DNA from: B8-G4 sp033720735
GTDB lineage: Bacteria; Bacteroidota; Bacteroidia; Chitinophagales; Saprospiraceae
Assembly: GCA_033720735.1 (NCBI GenBank)
Contig: JAWWBX010000044.1
Location: 1-21,089, forward strand
Length of the DNA: 21,089 nucleotides
Direction of reading: 5' to 3'
Shown piece by piece: positions 1-7,162 of the stretch; position 1 is the first letter of the stretch, and every line of letters starts with the position of its first letter. Both the position numbers and the translations under genes were made by a program. The notes under the pieces are model-generated. The model ran no database searches and was not told the origin of the DNA. It saw only the letters and a program-made list of their open reading frames with translations.

Positions 1-246
1 TGGACCTTCTTTGTCGGCCTCAAGACTTCATGGGGTCTGATGCAGGTCATGGGTGCGGTGGCGTGGGAGATGGGGTTCCGGGGGTTCTTCCCGAGCCTGT
101 GTCGCCCCGAGATCGGGCTGGAGTACGGCTGCCGTCTGCTGGCGAGGCGGACGCGGGCTTACGGGTTGCGGGACGGACTCGCGGCCTACAACGCAGGTCC
201 GGGCGGTCGCCATGGTGGGGCCGGCCAGAGGTACGCCGGGAAGGTG
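1..246 (+). pseudogene. Fragment of a lytic transglycosylase (SLT/lysozyme-like) domain
   Basis: Codons 1-81 carry the conserved core of soluble lytic transglycosylases, which cleave the peptidoglycan glycan strand: SWGLMQVMG at codons 10-18, PEIGLEYGCRLLA around 40, and AAYNAGPGG followed by QRYAGKVL at the end. The catalytic Glu that precedes the GLMQ motif would lie before the window. The variant with CRPEIGLEYGC and AYNAGPGGR resembles versions I associate with Desulfovibrio-like bacteria and their phages (from memory, not searched). By hand count, bases 61-240 are 73% GC against about 60% for 241-480. The domain runs without a stop into a symporter, which is not a known architecture. Confidence 0.75.
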
Positions 247-1209
247 CTGGCGGTCATTTTCGCAGTGATGTGCGTGGGCGCCTCATTTGGCGGAGGCAAC
301 GCCTTTCAGGCCAACCAGGCCACTGCCCAACTGGTCACCAAGTTTGGCCTTGAGGGTGGGGGCATCGGATTCATTATCGGCCTTGTCCTGGCGGCAATCG
401 TGGGCGTGGTGATCATCGGCGGGATCAAGCGGATCGCCAGCGTGACCGAAAAGGTCGTGCCATTCATGGCGGTTGTCTATGTTCTGGCAGCACTGGTCAT
501 CATCTTTGCCAATTTCAAATTTATCGATGATGCCTTTGGCATGATCTTCAACGAGGCATTCTCACCGCGGGCCGGCCTGGGCGGGCTGCTTGGCGTGCTG
601 ATCACCGGATTTCGCAGAGCTGCGTTCTCCAATGAGGCTGGTGCCGGATCGGCAGCGATTGCGCACTCCGCCGTCAAGACCAATTACCCCGCGTCAGAGG
701 GGATCGTGGCCTTGCTCGAACCATTCATTGATACAGTTGTCATCTGTACCATGACGGCACTCGTGATCATTTTCTTCAACATGGGCGATGTGTTTGCCTA
801 CGGTGGTGATGGCGCTGGCAATGTAGTGGTGAACGGACAAATGGTCGGCGGCGTCGATCTGACCTCTATGGCGTTTGACTCCACCATTCCGAATTTCTCG
901 TATGTTCTCACCGTCGCGGTTGTCCTCTTTGCATTCTCAACCATGATCTCGTGGTCCTACTACGGTCTGCAGTCGTGGAAGTACCTGTTTGGCCGTAGCC
1001 GCGGCGCTGACCTGGCGTATAAAGTCATCTTTCTCGCCTTCGTCGTGCTGGGTGCCTCGATCACACTGGACGCCGTGATCAAGTTTTCAGATGCCATGAT
1101 CCTGGCGCTGGTCTTCCCCAACATGATCGGGTTGCTGTTCCTGTTTCCGAAGGTGCGTGAGGAGCTCAATAAATACCTGTCAGGGATCAGGGCTTTCAAG
1201 AGGAGTTAA
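1..1209 (+). CDS. Sodium:alanine symporter (AGCS) family protein, 5' end replaced by an SLT fragment
   Basis: This frame is open from base 1 to the TAA at 1209. From about codon 81 (K81, base 241) it is a typical amino acid carrier of the AGCS family, which imports alanine or glycine with sodium across the inner membrane. Support: ASFGGGNAFQANQA, the signature stretch FRRAAFSNEAGAGSAAIAHS, and about seven hydrophobic segments ending in a charged tail (KVREELNKYL). AGCS proteins are usually about 450-550 residues, so roughly the first third, including the early membrane helices, is missing. Codons 1-80 are unrelated to AGCS and read as part of a lytic transglycosylase. A working symporter is therefore unlikely from this frame as given. 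The family call for the C-terminal part is firm; whether the fusion exists in the cell is doubtful. Confidence 0.85.
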   Translation, partial: WTFFVGLKTSWGLMQVMGAVAWEMGFRGFFPSLCRPEIGLEYGCRLLARRTRAYGLRDGLAAYNAGPGGRHGGAGQRYAGKVLAVIFAVMCVGASFGGGNAFQANQATAQLVTKFGLEGGGIGFIIGLVLAAIVGVVIIGGIKRIASVTEKVVPFMAVVYVLAALVIIFANFKFIDDAFGMIFNEAFSPRAGLGGLLGVLITGFRRAAFSNEAGAGSAAIAHSAVKTNYPASEGIVALLEPFIDTVVICTMTALVIIFFNMGDVFAYGGDGAGNVVVNGQMVGGVDLTSMAFDSTIPNFSYVLTVAVVLFAFSTMISWSYYGLQSWKYLFGRSRGADLAYKVIFLAFVVLGASITLDAVIKFSDAMILALVFPNMIGLLFLFPKVREELNKYLSGIRAFKRS

Positions 1210-1266
1210 CACCTGGAACTTGCAGATGTATCCTGAGGTTTTCAGAGTAGGTCAAAATCATCTGTC

Positions 1267-1767
1267 CTGAACAAGGGATCACACATCTGCTACCTCTTGC
1301 TGGGTTCGAACCAGGGTGACCGAACGGCGCATCTGCAACTTGCGCGCACCATGATCACCCGGGAAATCGGCGAGATCATCAATGCCTCCCATATCTACGA
1401 AACGGAAGCGTGGGGTGTGCGTGATCAGCAGCCATTCCTCAACCAGGCCGTCAAAGTTGCAACGACGTTGTCTCCGGAGGACGTCTTGCGTGCCGCACAG
1501 AAGATCGAGGATCAGAACGGTCGCACACGCGGCATGCGCTGGGGTGCCAGGACGCTGGATATCGATATCGCTTTCTATGACGACATGATCATCCGGTCCC
1601 GGCAGCTGACGGTGCCGCATCCGCGAATCCCGCAGCGCAATTTTGCCCTGATCCCGCTGATTGAGATCGCTGGACACATGCTGCATCCGGAACTGCAGCT
1701 CACCCTCAGGGAGCTGTTTGCCCGATCAACCGATCAGAGTGAAGTGAGTATCTTAGGCGGTGGATGA
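1267..1767 (+). CDS. folK: 2-amino-4-hydroxy-6-hydroxymethyldihydropteridine diphosphokinase (HPPK)
   Basis: FolK transfers pyrophosphate from ATP to 6-hydroxymethyl-dihydropterin in cytoplasmic folate synthesis. The sequence has the family's N-terminal LLLGSNQGDR, the substrate loop YETEAWGVRDQQPFLNQ, and RWGARTLDIDIAFYDD with the metal-binding DxD, followed by VPHPRIPQRNFALIPL. Length is about the normal 150-165 residues. The start is a problem: no ATG or GTG lies between the in-frame stop at 1234 and the LGSN motif. TTG at 1297 would cut into the first beta strand, so I prefer CTG at 1267, giving a natural N-terminus that begins NKGSHICYLLLG; this is uncertain. The stop overlaps the next gene's ATG (ATGA). 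folK next to, or fused with, a deoxynucleoside kinase is a familiar Bacteroidota arrangement. Confidence 0.9.
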   Translation: MNKGSHICYLLLGSNQGDRTAHLQLARTMITREIGEIINASHIYETEAWGVRDQQPFLNQAVKVATTLSPEDVLRAAQKIEDQNGRTRGMRWGARTLDIDIAFYDDMIIRSRQLTVPHPRIPQRNFALIPLIEIAGHMLHPELQLTLRELFARSTDQSEVSILGGG

Positions 1768-2414
1768 GCCCGCCTTTTCCATATCAATATATCAGCATAG
1801 AGGGAAACATCGGCACGGGGAAAACCTCCCTTTGCCAGATGCTCGCCCGGGAGTATAATTGCCAGCTTGTGCTGGAGGAGTTTGCCGACAATCCCTTCCT
1901 CCCCTACTTCTACCAGGACCCGGCGCGATACGCCTTTACGGTGGAGCTGTTCTTTATGACCGAACGCCACAAGCAGCTGCAGCACAGCGTCCTGAAGCCA
2001 TCTCTGTTTTCGGAATTCATTGTTTCGGACTATTGCTTCTGGAAGACGATCATCTTTGCCAGAAAGAACCTCAACGATGAGGAATACCGCCTCTTCCAGC
2101 GCCTGTTTCACATCCTCAACAACAGTTTTCCAAACCCCGATATCATCGTCTACCTGCATCGCTCGTCCGACAAGCTGCTGCAACAGATCCGTGATCGCGG
2201 AAGGCATTACGAACAGGGTATTACCCAGGCCTACTTGCAGGGTATCCAGGACTCGTACTTCGAGTTCTTCAAGAGCCAGACAACCTATCCGATCGTGATC
2301 CTGGAGGCCGAGCACCTTGACTTTGTGAATCAACGCGGGCATTACGACGAGTTGAAACACATCCTCAAACGGAAATTCCTGCCTGGGATCCACCGTATCA
2401 GCCTGCGCATGTAA
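1764..2414 (+). CDS. Deoxynucleoside kinase (dNK/dGK/dCK family)
   Basis: The 216-residue protein belongs to the deoxynucleoside kinase family, which phosphorylates deoxynucleosides with ATP to salvage DNA precursors in the cytoplasm. Visible features are the P-loop GNIGTGKT (residues 14-21), the LEEF segment (37-40) carrying the likely catalytic Glu, a DYCF segment where related kinases have D-R-S or D-Y-x-F, and an arginine-rich lid (IRDRGRHYEQ) near residue 150. Substrate preference (dA, dG, dC or T) cannot be read with confidence. Its ATG overlaps the folK stop by 4 bp, indicating translational coupling, and its gene ends 90 bp before the sppA start. Confidence 0.9.
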   Translation: MSPPFPYQYISIEGNIGTGKTSLCQMLAREYNCQLVLEEFADNPFLPYFYQDPARYAFTVELFFMTERHKQLQHSVLKPSLFSEFIVSDYCFWKTIIFARKNLNDEEYRLFQRLFHILNNSFPNPDIIVYLHRSSDKLLQQIRDRGRHYEQGITQAYLQGIQDSYFEFFKSQTTYPIVILEAEHLDFVNQRGHYDELKHILKRKFLPGIHRISLRM

Positions 2415-2491
2415 GCACGCGTTTCGATCAGGGACCCGGATTCAATGACCAATGCGCAACTTTCGCGGACTCAGTCCGTTAGGGAAGGCAG

Positions 2492-2499
2492 TATATTTG
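2492..2499 (+). promoter_or_regulatory. Bacteroidota -7 box TATATTTG upstream of sppA
   Basis: A perfect match to the Bacteroidota housekeeping -7 consensus TAnnTTTG ends 5 nt before the ATG at 2505. Transcription from it would begin at or next to the start codon, giving a leaderless or nearly leaderless mRNA. This favours 2505 over the upstream in-frame ATG at 2445. Confidence 0.6.
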
Positions 2500-2504
2500 C
2501 AGCC

Positions 2505-4268
2505 ATGCGTATCGGTCAGTTTCTTCAGTTCACTCTCGCCTCCTGTCTGGGAGTTTTCATCGCCTTCGGGCTGCTGATAGGCGGCATCGTGCTCTACGCC
2601 ACCGCCATGATGAGTCGGCCCGCCCCTAGCGTACCGGCTGGAGCGGTCCTCAGGATCGATCTGAAGTACACACCTCCCGAACAAACGAACAACACGCTCC
2701 AGATGCCGTGGGCGTACAATACCTCGCAGATCCTCGGCTTGCACGATCTCATCGATTGCATCGAGGCAGCGGCAACTGATGACCGGATAGATGGTATTTA
2801 CCTCGACCCGACCTACTTCTACGCAGGTCCGGCAAGCACCGAGTTGTTGCACGACGCACTCCTGGCCTTCCGCGATCAGGGCAAGTTTGTGGTGGCCTAC
2901 GGTGACTATTACTCTCAGGGAGGATATCACCTCGCTTCCGCAGCCGACCATCTCGTCCTCAACCCGGTTGGCGGGATCGAGCTCACGGGGTTCTCTGCCA
3001 TGGTGCCCTTTTACAAGAACGTACTGGACAAGACAGGCCTGGAGGTACAGGTCTATTATGCCGGTGATTTCAAAAGCGCGACTGAACGCTACCGGCGGAC
3101 AGAGATGAGTCCGGAAAGCAAACTGCAGACACGGGAGTATCTTGACCACACGTTCTCGCGCTTTGTGGAAGATATCGCGGCCGCCCGTGATCTGTCAGTC
3201 GACCGTTTGCTGGAGATCACTGCTGGTCTGGAGGCCGGATCGAGTGATGATGTGCTGCGCCTGGGCCTGGTTGACGAAGTGGGCTACCAAAGTGATGTCA
3301 ACGCGTGGATGCGCCAGCAGCCGGGATTCGATGATCAGAACGAACCGGAATGGATCGATGTCGCCGAGTATGCCAGTGCATCCCGCAAGTCGGCAGCAAC
3401 ATCCGATCGTATCGCCGTCGTCTATTTGGCAGGTGAGATCGTCCATGGAGAAGGCTATAGCGGCAGCATCGGAGGCAAGCGGTATGCCGAGGTCCTGCGC
3501 AAAGTCAGAGAAAGTGATCGCATCGATGCGGTGGTACTGCGGGTCAATTCCCCCGGCGGCAATATCCTGGCGGCCGACCGCATCCTGCACGAGATCAAGT
3601 TGCTCAAGGAGACTGACAAGCCCGTGGTGGTGTCAATGGGCGACTATGCAGCATCCGGCGGCTACTACATCTCGGCCTACGCCGACAGTATTTTTGCGGA
3701 ACCTTCCACGCTGACCGGATCGATCGGCGTCTACACGATCATTCCCAATCCACATGCGCTGCTTACTGACAAGCTCGGCATCACCTTTGATACGGTGCGG
3801 ACCACCCGCAACAGTGCCGCGTTCTCACCTTACTTCCCGTGGTCCGAGGCGGAGCACGCCTGGATGCAGGCGCGTACCGACGCCTACTACGAGCGCTTTC
3901 TGGACGAGGTCGCTACCGGGCGTGGCATGGAGCGTGACGCCGTCCATGCGATTGCGCAGGGCCGGATCTGGACTGGCCCACAGGCCGTCGCCAATGGCCT
4001 GGTCGACAAGATCGGTGACCTCGACGCAGCTATTTCATCAGCCGCCCGGTTGGCCGGCCTGGAAAGCTGGCGGGTCAGCACCTATCCCAAACTGGAGGAC
4101 CCCTTCAACCAAATGCTGAAGGACCTTTCCAACTTCAATCCGTCATTTATCTCAGAGCAGACACTCGATGCGGCGGTACAACGCTATTTCCCCAAGTCTG
4201 CCGGCCTCCTTGACGCGCTCACGAGCGGTGAGCCGCAGGCGCGGCTGCCCGTCCTCCTCCCCTGGTAA
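2505..4268 (+). CDS. sppA: Signal peptide peptidase SppA, 67K type
   Basis: SppA is a membrane-anchored serine protease that degrades cleaved signal peptides in the envelope. The 587-residue product has an N-terminal membrane helix (about residues 10-38) and two tandem S49 peptidase domains. The catalytic dyad is visible: Lys190 in AGDFKSATERY in the first domain and Ser384 in DYAASGGYYIS in the second, matching E. coli K209 and S409. TLTGSIGVYTI follows the serine, as expected. I chose ATG 2505 rather than the in-frame ATG at 2445 because the protein then starts at the membrane anchor (MRIGQFLQFTLAS) and a -7 box lies immediately upstream. The neighbours give no specific functional link. Confidence 0.93.
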   Translation: MRIGQFLQFTLASCLGVFIAFGLLIGGIVLYATAMMSRPAPSVPAGAVLRIDLKYTPPEQTNNTLQMPWAYNTSQILGLHDLIDCIEAAATDDRIDGIYLDPTYFYAGPASTELLHDALLAFRDQGKFVVAYGDYYSQGGYHLASAADHLVLNPVGGIELTGFSAMVPFYKNVLDKTGLEVQVYYAGDFKSATERYRRTEMSPESKLQTREYLDHTFSRFVEDIAAARDLSVDRLLEITAGLEAGSSDDVLRLGLVDEVGYQSDVNAWMRQQPGFDDQNEPEWIDVAEYASASRKSAATSDRIAVVYLAGEIVHGEGYSGSIGGKRYAEVLRKVRESDRIDAVVLRVNSPGGNILAADRILHEIKLLKETDKPVVVSMGDYAASGGYYISAYADSIFAEPSTLTGSIGVYTIIPNPHALLTDKLGITFDTVRTTRNSAAFSPYFPWSEAEHAWMQARTDAYYERFLDEVATGRGMERDAVHAIAQGRIWTGPQAVANGLVDKIGDLDAAISSAARLAGLESWRVSTYPKLEDPFNQMLKDLSNFNPSFISEQTLDAAVQRYFPKSAGLLDALTSGEPQARLPVLLPW

Positions 4269-4296
4269 CCGTTCTTATCCACCCAATTTTAACAAA

Positions 4297-4313
4297 ATCT
4301 AAACAATTTAGAT
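4297..4313 (+). promoter_or_regulatory. Candidate MarR operator (7-bp inverted repeat)
   Basis: ATCTAAA-CAA-TTTAGAT is a perfect inverted repeat with 7-bp arms, lying just upstream of the putative -7 box (4319-4326) of the marR gene. A second perfect palindrome, TGTATATACA (4328-4337), lies between that box and the ATG. MarR regulators commonly bind 16-20 bp palindromes that overlap their own promoter, so autoregulation is a reasonable inference. Confidence 0.45.
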
Positions 4314-4318
4314 GTTGA

Positions 4319-4326
4319 TACATTTG
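4319..4326 (+). promoter_or_regulatory. -7 box TACATTTG upstream of marR
   Basis: This is a perfect TAnnTTTG match with 20 nt between the box and the ATG at 4347. A second perfect match, TATATTTG (4338-4345), ends one base before the ATG, which would place the transcript start at or inside the start codon. The first is therefore the more likely promoter for this start. Confidence 0.5.
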
Positions 4327-4346
4327 TTGTATATACATATATTTGC

Positions 4347-4808
4347 ATGGTGAAGATTGAAGAGGCGATCCAGCAAGCGAAGTTTAACAGTGCGTCGAGT
4401 AAAGCGGGTATAAATCTGCTTTATACGGCGTCGTGGTTGAGCACGGCCATGGCACGGGTCTTGAAGCCGTTCGGGATCAGTTGGCAGCAGTTTAACATCA
4501 TGCGCATTTTGCGCGGACAGAAAGGCAAGCCAGCGTCACTCAAGTTGATCTCCGAACGCATGATTGACAAGATGTCGAACACGTCGAGGCTCGTGGACAA
4601 GCTGGTAGCCAAAGGCCTGGTGCTGCGGGAGACGTGTCCCAATGACCGGAGGCAAGTAGATATCCTGATGACCCCGGCCGGCCATGAAGTGCTGACAGCG
4701 GCAAGTGAGGCCATGGAGGCCAATGTGCAAAACATGTTTGGCCACCTGGATACCAGCGAGTTGAACAAGCTCAACGAGCTGCTGGACAAATTGCGAACTA
4801 TTGACTAA
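4347..4808 (+). CDS. MarR family winged-helix transcriptional regulator
   Basis: The 153-residue protein has the MarR layout: an N-terminal dimerisation helix (residues ~20-45), then a winged helix-turn-helix with FNIMRILRGQKGKP, LISERMIDKMSNTSRLVDK as recognition segment, GLVLRETCPNDRRQVDI as the wing, and C-terminal helices (LDTSELNKLNELLDKLR) for dimerisation. MarR proteins are homodimeric DNA-binding repressors that often release DNA on binding small molecules or on oxidation. It starts 20 nt after a -7 box and next to two palindromes. The yceI-family gene starts 19 nt after its stop on the same strand, so it probably controls itself and that gene. The ligand is unknown. Confidence 0.9.
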   Translation: MVKIEEAIQQAKFNSASSKAGINLLYTASWLSTAMARVLKPFGISWQQFNIMRILRGQKGKPASLKLISERMIDKMSNTSRLVDKLVAKGLVLRETCPNDRRQVDILMTPAGHEVLTAASEAMEANVQNMFGHLDTSELNKLNELLDKLRTID

Positions 4809-4827
4809 CCATAAATTCTTGTTACAC

Positions 4828-5430
4828 ATGAAACGAATGATCGTAACCCTTGCGTTTGCCATGCCTGCCCTGATGGTTGCAGCCAGCGGCAACGACGACA
4901 AGACAAAGTACACTGTTAACACGGATGCCAGCACTGTGATCTGGCACGGTTCGAAAGTGACCGGAAAGCACGATGGAACGATCTCTCTGAAAAGTGGAGA
5001 ATTGACTTTTGAGAACAACATGCTCGTTGGCGGCACCTTCGTCATGGATATGACGTCTATCAAGAACACCGACATGGCCGGCTCGAGAGGAGCGGAAAAA
5101 CTGGAAGGCCACCTGATGTCAGACGACTTCTTCGGAGTGGAGAAGTACCCAACGGCAACGTTCAAGATCACGAAGGCCGTACCCTACGGCACCTCCGGTG
5201 ATTACAAGATCGTCGGCGACATGACCATCAAGGACAACACCAACGAGGTCAAGTTTATGGCCAACATTGACATGTCGGATGGCATGCGCGCGACCGCCGA
5301 GATCGAACTCGACCGCTCCGAGTATGATGTGCGCTATGGTTCAGGAAGCTTCTTTGACAACCTGGGCGACAAGGCGATCAGCGACATTTTCAAGTTGAAT
5401 GTCGAACTGGTCTTTAACAACGCGTCGTAA
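4828..5430 (+). CDS. YceI family periplasmic protein
   Basis: YceI proteins are exported lipocalin-like beta barrels that bind isoprenoid-type lipids. Their physiological role is poorly defined. The 200-residue product starts with a signal peptide (MKRMIVTLAFAMPALMVAAS) and continues with the family pattern: YTVNTDASTVIWHGSKVTGKH, GTFVMDMTSIKNTD, KLEGHLMSDDFFGVEKYPTA, and a C-terminal ISDIFKLNVELVF. ATG 4828 was chosen over the upstream TTG (4801) because it begins the signal peptide and avoids overlap with the marR stop. It is the second gene of a marR-yceI pair and ends before a strong hairpin terminator. Confidence 0.92.
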   Translation: MKRMIVTLAFAMPALMVAASGNDDKTKYTVNTDASTVIWHGSKVTGKHDGTISLKSGELTFENNMLVGGTFVMDMTSIKNTDMAGSRGAEKLEGHLMSDDFFGVEKYPTATFKITKAVPYGTSGDYKIVGDMTIKDNTNEVKFMANIDMSDGMRATAEIELDRSEYDVRYGSGSFFDNLGDKAISDIFKLNVELVFNNAS

Positions 5431-5454
5431 GACAATTACGGAAAGAGCTATTTT

Positions 5455-5485
5455 AAGCCCTGCTCACAATGAGCGGGGCTTTTTA
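5455..5485. terminator. Bidirectional Rho-independent terminator
   Basis: AAGCCCTGCTC-acaat-GAGCGGGGCTT forms an 11-bp stem with one G-U pair, followed by a T-run. It is preceded by TTTT, so it can also end transcription in the other direction. It lies between convergent yceI (+) and ndh (-). Confidence 0.85.
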
Positions 5486-5492
5486 GTTCTAT

Positions 5493-5590
5493 GTTGAATG
5501 TTTAAGGTTAAGGTTTAAGGTTTGAGTATGTGTCCTTGCCTGAAACACGCAACATCAAACTTTCAACTTCAAACTTTAAACTTTAAACCT
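5493..5590. repeat. Imperfect inverted repeat of GTTTAAGG / AAACTTTAAAC units
   Basis: The left arm (5493-5525) contains GTTTAAGGTTAAGGTTTAAGG-like units. The right arm (5550-5588) is roughly its reverse complement, built of CAAACTTT, CAACTT and AAACTTT units. Each arm is itself a degenerate ~7-8 bp tandem repeat. The right arm runs into the TAA stop of ndh (5583-5585). No protein is encoded here. It may form a large cruciform or RNA hairpin in addition to the terminator at 5455-5485. Confidence 0.6.
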
Positions 5591-6869
5591 CCTCCGCCCG
5601 GACCTTATGCCTGATAATGATGCGCAGGCTTTGGTCGTAGGTCACATAGCCCCAGATCCAGTTGAGGAGTACGAACAGCTTGTTCTTCACGCCCAGGATC
5701 GATTTGAGGTGTACTACCAGCCAGAGCACCCAGGCAAAAAAACCCTGGAACCTGAATCCTGGCAGATCGGCCACCGCCTTGTTGCGTCCGATGGTTGCCA
5801 ACGTGCCCAGATCCTTGTATTTGAAGGGGCGCAAGGTCTGGCCCCTGCGCAAGCGCTTCAGGTTGGCCGCCAGGTTGCGTGCCTGCTGGATCGCCGGTTG
5901 TGCGACCTGCGGATGGCCCTCCGGCCACTCTTCCGTGCACATCAGCGCCTGGTCACCGATGACGAAGACATGCTCATATCCTTTGAGACGATGAAAGCTG
6001 TCAACGAGCAGCCGGTGCCCCTGACCATAGCATTCCTCCGGGATCCCCTGGATCTGGTGACCGGTCACGCCAGCGGCCCAGATGACCTTGCGGCAAGGAA
6101 TGGTTGATCCGTCGCTCAGGCTGACACTGCGCCCATCCGAATCCTGCACGTAGATACCCGTACGCACTGTTACACCGAGTCCTTCGAGAAATGCCCTGGC
6201 TTTCAATGAAGCCGCTTCCGACATCCCCTGGAGCAGACGATCCGCACCCTGGATCAGGTAAATATCGATCTCGTCGGGATCGAGCTCGGCGTACTCAGCC
6301 GGAATAATGAACTTCTTCATTTCCGCCAGAGCGCCTGCCAACTCTACCCCGGTAGGACCTCCGCCGACGATGACGATGTCCATCCTGGTTTGCCGCTCGT
6401 CAAAATCGCGGATCGTCAAAGCAGACTCGAGGTCGGACAGTACAGCATTTCTGAGGTAAAGGGCTTCGGCAACGGATTTCAACGTAAGTGCATGTTGCGC
6501 GATACGCTGGTTGCCGAAGAAGTTGGTGCGCACACCCATGGCAAATACGAGGAGGTCGTAATTGACGTACCCGAGATTGGTGTGGATCTTGCGCGCGTCG
6601 AGATCCACCGACTCGACATCGGCCATGCGGATGAACACGTTCTTGCGCTTGTGAAACATCTTGCGGAGCGGGAACGAGATGGAACTGGGCTCAAGACCGG
6701 ACATGGCCACCTGATAGAACAAGGGCTGGAACTGATGGTAGTTGTTGCGGTCGATCAGGACAACCTGGTAAGGGCTCCGCGACAGCTTGCGCACCAATGT
6801 CATCCCTCCAAAGCCGGCCCCGATGACAACGATCCGCGGAGCATCTGATTCAGGCAAATTGATGGGCAT
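5583..6869 (-). CDS. ndh: Type II NADH dehydrogenase (NDH-2), NAD(P)/FAD-dependent oxidoreductase
   Basis: NDH-2 is a single-subunit, non-proton-pumping enzyme on the inner membrane that passes electrons from NADH through FAD to quinone. The 428-residue product has an FAD dinucleotide fold (VVIGAGFGG, residues 14-22), DRNNYHQFQPLFYQVAMSGL typical of NDH-2, a second nucleotide fold IVIVGGGPTGVELAGALAEM for NADH, the ATG-like segment KVIWAAGVTG, and the FAD-binding HVFVIGDQA. The C-terminus has hydrophobic segments (FFAWVLWLVVHL, FVLLNWIWGY) for membrane attachment. Start codon 6869 places the FAD motif at the usual distance; the longer frame back to 7010 adds no recognisable sequence. It is divergent from the LON-domain gene and convergent with yceI. 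Confidence 0.93.
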   Translation of the reverse strand: MPINLPESDAPRIVVIGAGFGGMTLVRKLSRSPYQVVLIDRNNYHQFQPLFYQVAMSGLEPSSISFPLRKMFHKRKNVFIRMADVESVDLDARKIHTNLGYVNYDLLVFAMGVRTNFFGNQRIAQHALTLKSVAEALYLRNAVLSDLESALTIRDFDERQTRMDIVIVGGGPTGVELAGALAEMKKFIIPAEYAELDPDEIDIYLIQGADRLLQGMSEAASLKARAFLEGLGVTVRTGIYVQDSDGRSVSLSDGSTIPCRKVIWAAGVTGHQIQGIPEECYGQGHRLLVDSFHRLKGYEHVFVIGDQALMCTEEWPEGHPQVAQPAIQQARNLAANLKRLRRGQTLRPFKYKDLGTLATIGRNKAVADLPGFRFQGFFAWVLWLVVHLKSILGVKNKLFVLLNWIWGYVTYDQSLRIIIRHKVRAEEV

Positions 6870-7150
6870 ACAGCGGAGAGTTGCATGAGCGTACAAGATA
6901 GGTCCTGCAGATTGAAATCCCATGGCCGGCGGCAGCCACCTCGCAACATGCATTCTGAAGGAAGCCGCCAGTGGCTCGGATCGCTGATGCCTGTTTACAA
7001 CAAGCGACACCTTAAATGACTGTATTTCAGGTGTTTATAGGCATCTAATAGAAAGCCATACGGCAACCCGCATCGCTGGTTTCGCAGCGGTAAATGCACC
7101 TGTGCAGGCGTATAGTAGCAGGGCCACAAGACCCGGACGGCAGGGACCAT

Positions 7151-7158
7151 TATCTTCG
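7151..7158 (+). promoter_or_regulatory. -7-like box TATCTTCG upstream of the LON-domain gene
   Basis: One mismatch to TAnnTTTG, ending 4 nt before the ATG at 7163. This suggests a leaderless transcript and supports 7163 over the upstream in-frame ATG at 7094. Confidence 0.45.
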
Positions 7159-7162
7159 CTGT

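Noticed and set aside
1734..2393. 219-codon minus-strand open frame opposite the deoxynucleoside kinase
   Set aside because: Covers the same bases as a well-supported kinase with a P-loop; its translation shows no family features.
7007..7034. ACACCT ... AGGTGT inverted repeat between ndh and the LON-domain gene
   Set aside because: Six-base arms 16 bp apart are expected by chance, and its position matches neither promoter closely.
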